A stretch of DNA of 40,275 nucleotides from NCBI GenBank assembly GCA_946414345.1, contig CAMKOB010000010.1:1-40275 (forward strand), in the 5' to 3' direction. Shown piece after piece: positions 31,905-40,130 of the stretch. The translations under genes were made by a program, and so were the position numbers. Position 1 is the first letter of the stretch. Each line of letters opens with the position of its first letter. This DNA comes from an uncultured Candidatus Saccharibacteria bacterium. Lineage in GTDB: Bacteria > Patescibacteriota > Saccharimonadia > Saccharimonadales > Saccharimonadaceae. The notes below the pieces were generated by a model. That model was not told the origin of the DNA. It saw nothing but the letters and a program-made list of their open reading frames with translations, and made no database searches.

Positions 31905-32950
31905 TAGTCATTACTCCTTTCGGAAAGTCCAATTGCTACAGCAAATTCAGAAGCTACTGGACCGAGAGCTCGTTGTTGTTCTTCTGTGGTGCGAACCGAT
32001 TGCCAAGGGTTACCCTTCATGGCGGGAATGTTGGTCTTGGCTTCAATATACTCTGGAAATAGCGGGATCATGCCGGCGTAGCCGGATAGTACGATTGCGC
32101 CAATCTTACCGCCAACATATTTAGTTTGGAAGAAACGAACCGATTTAGTGAGCTCGGCAGCGTAACTATCAAGTGGTGCACTAAGAACTTTAAAGACTTG
32201 GCCTTCGATTTTATCTTCGGCAAGACCAAATTTAATAATGAACTGACGAGCTTGATCTTCGCGAACGCCAAGGCTGCCAGAAAGAGTTTTGACAAGCATT
32301 CCAAAACCACCCGGAATTGAACGAACTAAGCGAGGTTGGCCTTTGAATATAATTACGAGATCGGTAGATTTTTCACCGAAGTCGACTATGAGATTCCCGT
32401 CTATTGCACCAGGGATAGCGAGCGAGCGAGCCATGGCGAGTGGTTCCGGCTCCATGGCAATGACATTCAATCCGGTTCTTTCAATAGTTTCTAGAGATGC
32501 CTCAGCATATTCTTTAGCAATTGAGCTTACTAGAATTTCGGTTTTGGCAGGGTCATTAGGACTGAGACCGAGCACAATATAGTCAGTTTTAGCCTCACTC
32601 ATGGGCATTGGAATATATTTATCTATTTCATATTTGAAAGATTTAGCGAGTTCGCGTTCTGTCAAAGTATCAGTCTCGACGATAGAAGTGTATGTTTTGC
32701 TGGCCGGAAGTCCAAGCGCAACATTCTTCGTTCTAATACCGGCCTGTTGAACAGCACCCAAAATGGCCTCGCCGAGACGTTTACGGCCAAGATCACTAGT
32801 GTCAGCTGAAACTTTTTCTTCGATTGGAACGTAGGCATATTTAGAAAGAGCCCAACCGCGCCTTTCGTCACCAACAAGTTGTACGATACGCATCGAATTG
32901 GTCCCAATATCAAGCGAGAAGAAGTCGCCCACGCCATGTAATAGATTCAT
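31904..32950 (-). CDS. pilM: Pilus assembly protein PilM
   Basis: Actin-like ATPase that links PilN to the cytoplasmic side of the pilus machine. The 348 residues include the phosphate-1 motif FFSLDIGTNSMRIVQL (10-25), the phosphate-2 region GNLIVDFGEKSTDLVII and the adenosine region GAIVLSGYAGMIP. It is the first gene of the operon, with a full promoter whose -10 is 6 nt before the ATG. Confidence 0.95.
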   Translation of the reverse strand: MNLLHGVGDFFSLDIGTNSMRIVQLVGDERRGWALSKYAYVPIEEKVSADTSDLGRKRLGEAILGAVQQAGIRTKNVALGLPASKTYTSIVETDTLTERELAKSFKYEIDKYIPMPMSEAKTDYIVLGLSPNDPAKTEILVSSIAKEYAEASLETIERTGLNVIAMEPEPLAMARSLAIPGAIDGNLIVDFGEKSTDLVIIFKGQPRLVRSIPGGFGMLVKTLSGSLGVREDQARQFIIKFGLAEDKIEGQVFKVLSAPLDSYAAELTKSVRFFQTKYVGGKIGAIVLSGYAGMIPLFPEYIEAKTNIPAMKGNPWQSVRTTEEQQRALGPVASEFAVAIGLSERSND

Positions 32951-32956
32951 ACCTTT

Positions 32957-32985
32957 ATTATAAGCGGTTTGGTATGAAATTGCAA
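32957..32985 (-). promoter_or_regulatory. Promoter of the pilMNO-pilB operon
   Basis: TTGCAA, 17 nt, TATAAT, then exactly 6 nt to the pilM ATG. Both boxes are present, and a leaderless message is still predicted. It lies in the 47-nt gap after the TlyA-like gene. Confidence 0.8.
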
Positions 32986-32997
32986 GATTTTTTTGAT

Positions 32998-33561
32998 TTA
33001 TTTTTCAGCTAGTTTTAGCCAATAGAATCGTTCTTTGTTGCCATGTTTACCAGACAGTTCATTGTCGTGCTTTTTGACGATTACAAAGCCGTTGTTTTTC
33101 GCCCAAAATTCAAATCCTTTAATAATGTCGCGTCGGGTTGTTTCATTTTTGACAATACCTTTCGTGAGTTGGTTTGGCCTTGCTTCAAACTGTGGTTTTA
33201 GCATAACAATAAAATCAGTGGAATTGGCAGCAAGATGTGTTTTGGCATATTTCAGAATTTTAGTAAGGCTAATGAAGGAAACATCTGCAACTATGACATC
33301 TGGGCTTGCTTCAAAATTAAAAATATCGGTTTTCTCGTGGAGTTCGATTCTTGGATCAAAGCGCAGAGGAGCAATCATTTGATTAGTCCCCTTCTCTACT
33401 GCAATTACTTTTTTGGCGCCATTGTCAAGAGCAAGCTTAGTAAAACCGCCCGTAGACGAACCAATATCCAAGACAACTTTGTTCGTAAAATCAAAATTGA
33501 AGGCGTGAACTGCGCCTTCAATTTTAAGATAGCCTCTATTTACGACGTTCGCGGTATTCAT
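32998..33561 (-). CDS. TlyA/FtsJ-type RNA methyltransferase without the S4 domain
   Basis: 187 residues from the ATG at 33561 (MNTANVVNRGYLKIEGA). Longer frames run antisense to nothing but deep inside efp and lack a ribosome site. The TlyA core is clear: RGYLKIEGAV, SAM motif I LDIGSSTGGFTKLALDNGA, then IVADVSFISLTKIL and LKPQFEARPNQLTKGIV. TlyA proteins (16S/23S rRNA 2'-O-methyltransferases and haemolysin-like) usually begin with an S4 RNA-binding domain of about 60 residues, which is missing here. The gene overlaps the 3' end of efp by 26 nt. Substrate RNA is unknown. Confidence 0.85.
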   Translation of the reverse strand: MNTANVVNRGYLKIEGAVHAFNFDFTNKVVLDIGSSTGGFTKLALDNGAKKVIAVEKGTNQMIAPLRFDPRIELHEKTDIFNFEASPDVIVADVSFISLTKILKYAKTHLAANSTDFIVMLKPQFEARPNQLTKGIVKNETTRRDIIKGFEFWAKNNGFVIVKKHDNELSGKHGNKERFYWLKLAEK

Positions 33562-34096
33562 AAGTGTCAGTGTCCACCGATACGATGTCGCCTTCTTTGA
33601 TAAACGCTGGTACCTTGATGACCACACCAGTCTCGAGAGTAGCGTCTTTCATGACGGAACTCGTAGTGTCGCCTTTAACCGCGGTCTCGGTATAAGTGAC
33701 AGCAAGCCAGAGATTCTTAGGAAGTCGCAAATTGATGGGAGTACCATTATAAAACTCAATTTCCATTTCGTCGCCATCTTTCATGAAATCCTTGGAATCA
33801 CCAACCATTTCGGCGAGAAGTTCATATTGCTCAAAACTCTCTGGGTCCATAAAGTAGAACTTTTCGTCGTCACGATATAGGTATTGGACTTTGCGCGTGG
33901 TAACTTCAGCGGGCTCAATTTTTTCTTGGCCTTTGAAAGTCTTCGGGAGAAGCGCGCCCGTGATCAGGTTTTTAACCTTGACATTCACGATGGAACCACC
34001 ACGGCCCATAACTTTTTGAGAATATTCTACCACCTTATACGGCTGACCGTCTAAAGTGATAAGGGTGTTTTTCTTTAGATCTGTTGGTCCGTACAT
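33536..34096 (-). CDS. efp: Elongation factor P
   Basis: Relieves ribosome stalling at polyproline. The 186 residues have the three-domain layout. The tip loop of domain I, normally PGKGxA, reads VMGRGGS, so the modified residue would be Arg32. An arginine at this place occurs in EarP-type (rhamnosylated) EF-P, but no earP, epmA or epmB is in the window. Domains II and III are intact (TFKGQEKIEPAEV, MDPESFEQYEL, VIKVPAFIKEGD). The giant protein in this window has long SPTP repeats, a plausible EF-P client. Confidence 0.95.
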   Translation of the reverse strand: MYGPTDLKKNTLITLDGQPYKVVEYSQKVMGRGGSIVNVKVKNLITGALLPKTFKGQEKIEPAEVTTRKVQYLYRDDEKFYFMDPESFEQYELLAEMVGDSKDFMKDGDEMEIEFYNGTPINLRLPKNLWLAVTYTETAVKGDTTSSVMKDATLETGVVIKVPAFIKEGDIVSVDTDTYEYRERRK

Positions 34097-34111
34097 ATTA
34101 CTCCTTGATTA

Positions 34112-34309
34112 TTAATTGTTAGCCACGAATGGCAAAAGTGCAATATTGCGAGCACGCTTAATCGCAACAGCAAGTTGACGTTGTTGCTTGGCACTAAGGC
34201 CGGTTTTGCTCATTGGCTCAATCCGGCCATAGGCATCAATATATCGCTGAAGTGTTTTTACATCACGATAATCGAAGTATAGATTTGGATCATTCTTGTA
34301 TCTTTTCAT
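34112..34309 (-). CDS. rpsR: Ribosomal protein bS18
   Basis: Partner of bS6 on the 30S platform. The 65 residues include the conserved [20 protein letters not shown] and the basic [26 protein letters not shown]. Third gene of rpsF-ssb-rpsR, with AAGGAAAAC as ribosome site; efp follows after 15 nt. Confidence 0.97.
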   Translation of the reverse strand: MKRYKNDPNLYFDYRDVKTLQRYIDAYGRIEPMSKTGLSAKQQRQLAVAIKRARNIALLPFVANN

Positions 34310-34336
34310 TGTTTTCCTTCTTCACATTTTTCTTAA

Positions 34337-34780
34337 TTAAAATGGCACCTCACTAAGATCAACTTCTTCTGGGATGTCATCTGGAATATCGGCGGGTGAA
34401 TTATTCGACGAGCTGGATGCCGGTGCACTCGTGGTATTTGGACCGGTGTTGCCACCGTTGATGAAGTTGAAATCTTCAACAACTATCTCGGTACGGGAGC
34501 GCTTGACGCCATTCTTGTCTTCAAAGCTATGTTGGCTGAGTCGGCCAGACACAAGGAGGGCAGAGCCTCTCTTGGCATATTGAGAAATGATTTCACCTGG
34601 TTTGCCCCAAGCGGAACAATCGATGTAGGAAACATCTTCTTTGTTTTCGCCACTCTGGTCGCGATAGACGCGATTAACAGCAATAGCAAAACTGCAAACA
34701 GAATTGCCGCTTGAAGTGCTCCTTAACTCTGGATCGCGGGTAAGATTACCGGCGACAATAGCTTTTGAAAATCCGCGCAT
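34337..34780 (-). CDS. ssb: Single-stranded DNA-binding protein
   Basis: 147 residues: OB fold at 1-108 (MRGFSKAIVAGNLTRDPELR, FAIAVNR, DCSAWGKPGEIISQYAKRGSALLVSGRL), a Ser/Asn/Thr linker, and the acidic C-terminal tip EEVDLSEVPF that recruits replication and repair partners. It lies between rpsF and rpsR, the standard order. GGAGG overlaps the rpsF stop region. Confidence 0.97.
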   Translation of the reverse strand: MRGFSKAIVAGNLTRDPELRSTSSGNSVCSFAIAVNRVYRDQSGENKEDVSYIDCSAWGKPGEIISQYAKRGSALLVSGRLSQHSFEDKNGVKRSRTEIVVEDFNFINGGNTGPNTTSAPASSSSNNSPADIPDDIPEEVDLSEVPF

Positions 34781-34783
34781 ATT

Positions 34784-35182
34784 TTATGCCTCCTCTTTTG
34801 CTTTGGTTTCTTCTTTTGGCTCTTCTTTGGCCTCTTCTTTGGCTTCGGTAGGCTCATCTGTGGACTTAGATTTCAGATACTCCTCATAGCGAGCCTTGCG
34901 AACGTCGGTCTTGACGAGCATGGCGCGAAGGATTTCATCTGTGATGCCCATGACCGCAGCGAGTTTGTTGGGAGCCTCAGCTGGAAGCTGGAGGTCATAG
35001 TAATAATAAATGGCAAAATCTTGACCTTTGAGGCGATAAGCAAGGCGCTTTTTGCCTTCTGGCTCGATTTTAACAATTTTACCACCATTGGTTTCGATAA
35101 GGTTTTTAACCTTATCAAGAGCTGGATCCAGATTCGTTTCAAGATCTGGATGATATAGAACTGTTAGTTCGTAATCTTTCAT
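34784..35182 (-). CDS. rpsF: Ribosomal protein bS6 with acidic tail
   Basis: 132 residues from the ATG at 35182 (MKDYELTVLYHPDLE), with AAAGGAG 5 nt upstream. The upstream in-frame start at 35218 lies in the leader hairpin and is rejected. The bS6 ferredoxin-like fold occupies 1-95 (GKKRLAYRLKGQDFAIYYYYDL). The last 35 residues are Glu/Lys repeats (EAKEEAKEEPKEE), an extension seen variably in bS6. Confidence 0.96.
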   Translation of the reverse strand: MKDYELTVLYHPDLETNLDPALDKVKNLIETNGGKIVKIEPEGKKRLAYRLKGQDFAIYYYYDLQLPAEAPNKLAAVMGITDEILRAMLVKTDVRKARYEEYLKSKSTDEPTEAKEEAKEEPKEETKAKEEA

Positions 35183-35199
35183 GTTACTCCTTTGGTTAA

Positions 35200-35235
35200 A
35201 GCAAACACGGTTCTCCAACAGTTGACCTGTTTGCT
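35200..35235 (-). promoter_or_regulatory. Leader hairpin of rpsF, possible S6:S18 autoregulatory site
   Basis: Perfect 8-bp stem AGCAAACA / TGTTTGCT with a 20-nt top containing GGT ... ACCG. The ACCG directly before the 3' arm recalls the CCG bulge that binds the S6:S18 complex in known rpsF leaders. It is placed in the 5' UTR, 18 nt before the ATG, and rpsR is in the same operon. The match is from reading, not from a covariance model. Confidence 0.55.
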
Positions 35236-35254
35236 GAGCTAATATTGTGGTGAT

Positions 35255-35283
35255 ATTATAGCACAGATGTCGCAGAAGCGCAA
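35255..35283 (-). promoter_or_regulatory. Promoter of rpsF-ssb-rpsR-efp-tlyA-like
   Basis: TTGCGC, 17 nt, TATAAT with TG one base before the -10. The start is expected near 35248, giving a leader of about 66 nt that holds the hairpin and AAAGGAG. Confidence 0.85.
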
Positions 35284-35361
35284 GAGAATAATCTGTCTTT
35301 TATATTAGACTGATACTTTGAAATTTGGCGATAGCGCTTTACAGGAGTGGTGGTTTGAGGT

Positions 35362-37293
35362 CTACGCACTTGGAGGCATTAAGCAACGTATGCTTTTGCC
35401 ACCATGCTTGCTATTCTCGAAGGTGCCCGGGTAGACAAATGTGTCAGTAAAATAAAGATAATAAGCATCATAATCACTCTCTGCCGTAGCCGTCCAATAA
35501 TAACCGCGATTTCCACGGCTATAGATTGTGGCGCCGTCTGCTACATGACCAGAGTAAGTAAGATTATTCGGAAAAGCCCTCATTGTTTTATCTATTTGAT
35601 TCGCTTCTTCTTCTACATAATAAGCATCCGCGATACTTTCATGGTTAACTGGAGCAATACCATTATTGATACCCCCCACAATAAGTGCCCAAAAATCATT
35701 GGTGGATTGGTCATTATTGTCGCCGCCTCGTGGTAGTCTCCAACCTTTAGGACAAATAGAGGTGTTCGTTGCATTGGAACCAATAATATTATCCAAAAAA
35801 GTAGTGTTGGCTTTGGCGGCGGGCCAAGAATAATAGTTACCATAACCGTAGACATTTTGTTTTCTGTCGGTCATATTGGAGATAGTAGTATTTGGGTTTA
35901 TTGTTGCGTCCGTATTAGTATTATCGTTGCGATATCTTGGTATACGAACTCCCGCATAGTCTTCTTGCAAAATATCTACTGTGGCAGGAGGAACCATTGT
36001 GCCAGCATAATAGATAGAGTTGGGTACTGTGGCATCATATCTTCCAACATTTGCCTCAAAATTATCCGTTTCTGGATTGGCTAGACCAACAAACTGCCCG
36101 CCATAGCCCTGAGCTAATACACCAATACCATTGTCTGAATTGGTGTTGTTTAGCCTTAAGTTCTCAATCATCCAACATTTGCCGTCAGCAAGTTTAGCCA
36201 CTGCGTAAGTATCGTTGTCGCGTAGATCTGTAAGTGCTGTTACTGAACCTATTGGCATCGCGGTATTATTTGGACAAGTCCAATCTTGCAATACGCCAGC
36301 TGACGGCACCCAAACAGCATAGAGCGTGAGGCCTTCATTCGGTGAATTATAGTGGCCTGCAGTAAATTCAATAGTTTCATTTGGACCATAGATGCGAGCA
36401 TTAGGATTAGACTCACTTCCCTCACCTATTACATAGTCATAGGCATCAGACCAACCAGCGAAGCCGTAGCCTTGGCGCTTGAAATTAGAAACCCATAATT
36501 GCGCCGACGTATCGCTAGAGGATATTCTTTGATCACCCATAGTATCCTCTACTAGGTTGCCGGCGTTGGGGAAATAGCCTATATAGCCAGAGTTTGTGGT
36601 CTGCGAGCTATTTGGTATGTTGGTAGACGGATGAACTAAGATGTATTTGACCTTGCCAATATAACTGTCGGCGGGTTGAGACGCACTAATAGCCACGGCG
36701 TAGGTAGTTTTGAAGCTAGAGGATGATTCTGTGTTATTGGCTAGAACTGCTACCTTAGTAGCAGCATTGGGCACTACGTGATAATTTAAAAATGAACCGT
36801 CGGAGTCGCTAAGGATGGTTGGCGCATCGGTGCCGGATATCGGAGTTAACCTCATTGCCCAGTTGGAGTTAGTAGTGCTAGTGCTGGTACCAGTTGGAAT
36901 GGCAAGGCCAGTATTGGTGCCTAACAACGTGGTAGCGCCATCCGTTTCCCCAGTAAAACCTACAGCATAAACGGCATAGCCATTGCTATCATTGCAGCTT
37001 ACATTAATTAATGTTTCGCCAATATCTGCAGTATATGAACCGCTTTGGACGGTCGCGATATGAGCTTTGTTTGATTCTATGGTACTAGACATAGTACAAG
37101 TGTTGGCTATCGTAACGCTAGCAATGACATTAGTAGATTCGGCACTAGCGCTGGTCATAGTTGGCGTTTTTGACAAGACAAATGCGGATAGAATTGCGAA
37201 CGCCAACATTATAACTATGAAAATACGATTCACCCTCATAGTTAATTCTTGGTTTTTTAACCTTGTTTTGGCAGTGTTTAATTCAAAACGCAC
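35362..37293 (-). CDS. Secreted FISUMP-domain surface protein with an InlB-type repeat
   Basis: 643 residues from a GTG at 37293, chosen because GAGGGAAGG lies upstream and the promoter fits. An ATG at 37239 (MRVNRIF) has no ribosome site but would give a more typical signal peptide. The hydrophobic signal segment is IFIVIMLAFAILSAFVL, with possible cleavage in TSASA. Residues about 40-230 are a Ser/Thr/Asn-rich beta domain. About 235-332 is an InlB-like repeat (GYGFAGWSD, LTLYAVWVPS). About 335-643 is a FISUMP (Fib_succ_major) domain: YAVAKLADGKCWMIENLRLN, ICPKGWRLPRGG, GYYWTATAESDYDAYYLYF and a final SIRCLMPP. No cell-wall sorting signal or C-terminal membrane helix is seen. A host- or surface-binding adhesin is likely; the ligand is unknown. 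Confidence 0.88.
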   Translation of the reverse strand: MRFELNTAKTRLKNQELTMRVNRIFIVIMLAFAILSAFVLSKTPTMTSASAESTNVIASVTIANTCTMSSTIESNKAHIATVQSGSYTADIGETLINVSCNDSNGYAVYAVGFTGETDGATTLLGTNTGLAIPTGTSTSTTNSNWAMRLTPISGTDAPTILSDSDGSFLNYHVVPNAATKVAVLANNTESSSSFKTTYAVAISASQPADSYIGKVKYILVHPSTNIPNSSQTTNSGYIGYFPNAGNLVEDTMGDQRISSSDTSAQLWVSNFKRQGYGFAGWSDAYDYVIGEGSESNPNARIYGPNETIEFTAGHYNSPNEGLTLYAVWVPSAGVLQDWTCPNNTAMPIGSVTALTDLRDNDTYAVAKLADGKCWMIENLRLNNTNSDNGIGVLAQGYGGQFVGLANPETDNFEANVGRYDATVPNSIYYAGTMVPPATVDILQEDYAGVRIPRYRNDNTNTDATINPNTTISNMTDRKQNVYGYGNYYSWPAAKANTTFLDNIIGSNATNTSICPKGWRLPRGGDNNDQSTNDFWALIVGGINNGIAPVNHESIADAYYVEEEANQIDKTMRAFPNNLTYSGHVADGATIYSRGNRGYYWTATAESDYDAYYLYFTDTFVYPGTFENSKHGGKSIRCLMPPSA

Positions 37294-37303
37294 GACCTTC
37301 CCT

Positions 37304-37330
37304 CTTGTGTTATTTTTATTATAACACAAG
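37304..37330 (-). promoter_or_regulatory. Inverted repeat overlapping the FISUMP gene promoter
   Basis: Perfect 10-bp inverted repeat CTTGTGTTAT - 7 nt - ATAACACAAG, with a third half-site (ACACAAG) at 37334-37340. It covers the -10 hexamer (37318-37323) and the start point. It could be a repressor operator or, in RNA, a hairpin that exposes the ribosome site. Confidence 0.6.
37318..37326 (-). promoter_or_regulatory. Extended -10 promoter of the FISUMP gene
   Basis: TGTTATAAT (TGTGTTATAAT), with the start point expected near 37311. This gives a leader of about 18 nt with GAGGGAAGG before GTG. It is embedded in a perfect inverted repeat. Confidence 0.65.
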
Positions 37331-37370
37331 AAAACACAAGAAGAATTATTTTTAGTCTTGAGATTTATAT

Positions 37371-39590
37371 TTACTGCGCTAGGTTGTCAAACTCATCCAT
37401 AGAGGTAATTAGAAGATCGCGCGGCTTATTGCCGTTTTGCGGACCAATGACGCCAATCTCTTCAAACCAAATAGCAAGACCAGATACGAAGCCGTGACCC
37501 TTACCGAGATATGTTTGAAGCATGGCTGTGCTGAATTTACCTTTACTTAGGCTAATTTCGACAGCTTTTCTGACAATTGGGTCTTGGGGATCGAATCTAC
37601 GGCCAAGGTCGCCCATACCACCGATATCACCACCGGTCATGCCTTTAATGGCGACTGGCTGAGCAATAACTTCATCGTTGTATTGTGGAGCGCGCTGAGC
37701 TCTTAAGAAATCTGTGACTTTATTGATGTCTTCATCAGAGGCAAAGGCACCCTGGAGGCGGCGAGGTTTGCCCATCATTTCGGTGGTTAAGAGAAGCATG
37801 TCGCCTTTGCCGAGGAGCTTTTCAGCGCCACCTTGATCAAGCATGATACGGGAATCCATCTGAGAGCCAACAGCAAAAGCGATACGACCTGGAATGTTGG
37901 CTTTGATAAGGCCGGTGATAACTTTAACTTCTGGACGCTGGGTAGCAAGCACGAGATGGATGCCCGCAGCACGACCTTTTTGAGCAATGCGAACAATAAG
38001 CATTTCAAGATCTTTCCCTGCCATCATCATTAGATCGGCCATCTCATCGATAATTACAACAATATATGGCATTTTGCCTTCTTTTTCTTTGTCTTCGGAT
38101 TTTGCCATCTTAGTATTGTAATCGGCAATGTTCTTGACTTTTTCTTCGGCCATGAGGCTATAACGGCGTTCCATTTCACCGACGGCCCACTTCATTGCAG
38201 AAAGAGCCTTGTCGGTTTGAGTAATAATCGGGGTGAGGAGGTGTGGAATGTCTTGATATTGAGCCATTTCAACTTGTTTTGGGTCAACAATGATAAACTT
38301 GACGTCGGATGGGGCGTTGCGATAGAGGAGTGACGTGATAAGAGTATTGGTCATGACTGACTTACCTGAACCAGTAGTACCTGCGATAAGAAGGTGTGGC
38401 ATTTTAGCAAGATTTGCGACAACAGCACGACCAGAGATATCTTTCCCTACCGCAAAGGTAAGTGGGTCGTCGGCCTTTTTCCAATCACTGGATTCGAGAA
38501 CACTTCTTAAACGAACATCGGCGGAGCGAGCATTTGGTATTTCTACACCCACACTGCGAGTGCCTGGAATTGGGGCTTCAATACGGATTTTATCAACGGC
38601 GAGATTTAAAGCAAGTTCCTTGTCGCGAGCAAGAATTTTACTCAAGTTAACACCAGCTGGCGGGCGCATGGTGTACTGAGTGACACGCGGACCAACATTG
38701 GCGCCTTCCATTTCGACATCGATACCAAACTCGGCAAGAGTGGATTTAATGACGTAGGCATTCTGTTGAATATTGCCAGCATCGGCGGGAGATTGTTTTT
38801 TCTCTAATAAATCCGTGGTAGGCATTTGCCAATCTGGATCGTCTTTAGCCACAAGTGCGGTAGGCTCTTTAGGTAGGTCTGGCTCTTTAGTCATGTTTTT
38901 AGCCTCGATTTTGTGAAACTTGGACATTTTGGCGGGAGCCGGTGCAGCCTCCGTGGGCGCAAGACCAGAATTAACTTTGATTTCTAGGCGGCCAAACTTC
39001 TTGTTATTTTGCCCATCGGCATTTTCTTCGGTGGCGGGCTTTTTGCCGGGTCGAAAGAGATTTTTGATGATTTTGAAAAGAGTGACCGGTGAGAGTTGAA
39101 GAATAAATAGGACGGTGATAAGTGTGAGAACAATATAAATACAGATAACAAAGCTTTGGTCGAGAACATTAGTCATAACACCATTTAACCATGCGCCGAC
39201 AAGGCCACCTTCATTCCAAATGGCGGCACTACCACCGGAGACCCAAAGCAAAATCAAGATACTGGCAAAGTAGACCGGGAAGGCAACACGATTCCCTTCG
39301 GCGCGGAAAATTTTGACGGCTAGATAGGCTAGGAGTGGAGGAATGCAATATGTTGCAAAGCCGATTCCTTTTAATACTGTGGTATGAATTTCGTTTAGCA
39401 CGGAGCCGCCGTGGCCAGACCAAGTAATCACAAGAAAGACAGCAAGGGCAAACATTATAACTGCTATAACTTGGCGCCAAAAACCACCGGGAAGTTCGTG
39501 CTCGATGGGGGCTTCCTTGCGACTAGCGGCACGCTTCCTGGAAGATGATTTACTTCTTGTTCTTGTAGATTTTCGTCTTGATGCTGGCAT
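37371..39590 (-). CDS. ftsK: DNA translocase FtsK/SpoIIIE
   Basis: 739 residues from the ATG at 39590 (MPASRRKSTRTRSKSSSRKR); an ATG 6 codons upstream lies in the promoter. The very basic N-terminus is followed by about four membrane helices (residues 40-165) and a linker. The motor then has VGPRVTQYTMRPPAGV (alpha), Walker A AGTTGSGKSVMT near 401-410 and Walker B IVVIIDEMADLMM. The C-terminal winged-helix gamma domain (DPIVRKAVEISLSKGKFSTAMLQTYLGKGHG) reads KOPS-type sequences and activates XerCD. It pumps chromosomes through the division septum and pairs with the Xer recombinase at 23674-24612. Confidence 0.97.
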   Translation of the reverse strand: MPASRRKSTRTRSKSSSRKRAASRKEAPIEHELPGGFWRQVIAVIMFALAVFLVITWSGHGGSVLNEIHTTVLKGIGFATYCIPPLLAYLAVKIFRAEGNRVAFPVYFASILILLWVSGGSAAIWNEGGLVGAWLNGVMTNVLDQSFVICIYIVLTLITVLFILQLSPVTLFKIIKNLFRPGKKPATEENADGQNNKKFGRLEIKVNSGLAPTEAAPAPAKMSKFHKIEAKNMTKEPDLPKEPTALVAKDDPDWQMPTTDLLEKKQSPADAGNIQQNAYVIKSTLAEFGIDVEMEGANVGPRVTQYTMRPPAGVNLSKILARDKELALNLAVDKIRIEAPIPGTRSVGVEIPNARSADVRLRSVLESSDWKKADDPLTFAVGKDISGRAVVANLAKMPHLLIAGTTGSGKSVMTNTLITSLLYRNAPSDVKFIIVDPKQVEMAQYQDIPHLLTPIITQTDKALSAMKWAVGEMERRYSLMAEEKVKNIADYNTKMAKSEDKEKEGKMPYIVVIIDEMADLMMMAGKDLEMLIVRIAQKGRAAGIHLVLATQRPEVKVITGLIKANIPGRIAFAVGSQMDSRIMLDQGGAEKLLGKGDMLLLTTEMMGKPRRLQGAFASDEDINKVTDFLRAQRAPQYNDEVIAQPVAIKGMTGGDIGGMGDLGRRFDPQDPIVRKAVEISLSKGKFSTAMLQTYLGKGHGFVSGLAIWFEEIGVIGPQNGNKPRDLLITSMDEFDNLAQ

Positions 39591-39594
39591 ATGT

Positions 39595-39607
39595 ATTATA
39601 TATATCA
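39595..39607 (-). promoter_or_regulatory. Promoter -10 region of ftsK
   Basis: TGATATATATAAT. Two overlapping -10 hexamers are possible: TATAAT, 4 nt before the ATG, or TGATATATA, 8 nt before it. There is no ribosome site, so leaderless initiation at 39590 is likely. Confidence 0.55.
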
Positions 39608-39638
39608 TATACTGGCAAAATTGGCAAGGTGGTAATGC

Positions 39639-40073
39639 TTAGTCGTGATGGTATGGGGAGCCTTTGGCTATTTCAGAAGCGCGATAGATTTGTTCTATAA
39701 CAATGAGGCGAGCTAATGCATGCGGGAAGACAAGATTGGAAAAACTCCAAACGAAGTCGGATTTACTTCTAGTGTCGTCGGCAAAGCCGTAGGCGCCACC
39801 AATAAGGATGATGATATTTTTGCCCTGTAAAAAAACCTCTGTTAATTTGGCCGAATATTCACGTGATGATATATTTTTACCACGTTCATCGCAGCAGATG
39901 ACGTACTCTTTGGAGCGATCAAAAGGCCAAGCGGAGAGATATTTGGTGAGTTTATCTTCGTCCATAAATTGCCAGTTTATGTCATATGGTTTACGGAGAC
40001 GTTTCTCGTAATCGTTGATTATTTCGGCATATTCTTTGGCGTGTTTTTTGCCGCCAGCGATAATTTTTATCAT
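39639..40073 (-). CDS. rlmH: 23S rRNA (pseudouridine1915-N3)-methyltransferase RlmH
   Basis: SPOUT methyltransferase acting on helix 69 of 23S rRNA in 70S ribosomes. The 144 residues include MIKIIAGGKKHAKEYAEIIN DYEKRL at the start, CDERGKNISSREYS, the SAM knot IILIGGAYGF and the signature PHALARLIVIEQIYRASEIAKGSPYHHD. Length is slightly below the usual 155. TATAAT lies exactly 6 nt before the ATG (leaderless). Confidence 0.97.
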   Translation of the reverse strand: MIKIIAGGKKHAKEYAEIINDYEKRLRKPYDINWQFMDEDKLTKYLSAWPFDRSKEYVICCDERGKNISSREYSAKLTEVFLQGKNIIILIGGAYGFADDTRSKSDFVWSFSNLVFPHALARLIVIEQIYRASEIAKGSPYHHD

Positions 40074-40079
40074 GTCTTA

Positions 40080-40088
40080 ATTATATCA
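40080..40088 (-). promoter_or_regulatory. Extended -10 promoter of rlmH
   Basis: TGATATAAT in TGTGATATAAT, exactly 6 nt before the rlmH ATG. It diverges from the tRNA-Gln promoter. Confidence 0.75.
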
Positions 40089-40130
40089 CAGAATGAATAT
40101 TTGAACTAGATTTAATTTTTTTTCATTATG

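Noticed and set aside
37294-37329. Start of the FISUMP protein at the TTG at 37329
   Set aside because: This codon overlaps the predicted -10 and lies upstream of the predicted transcript start. The GTG at 37293 has the ribosome site.
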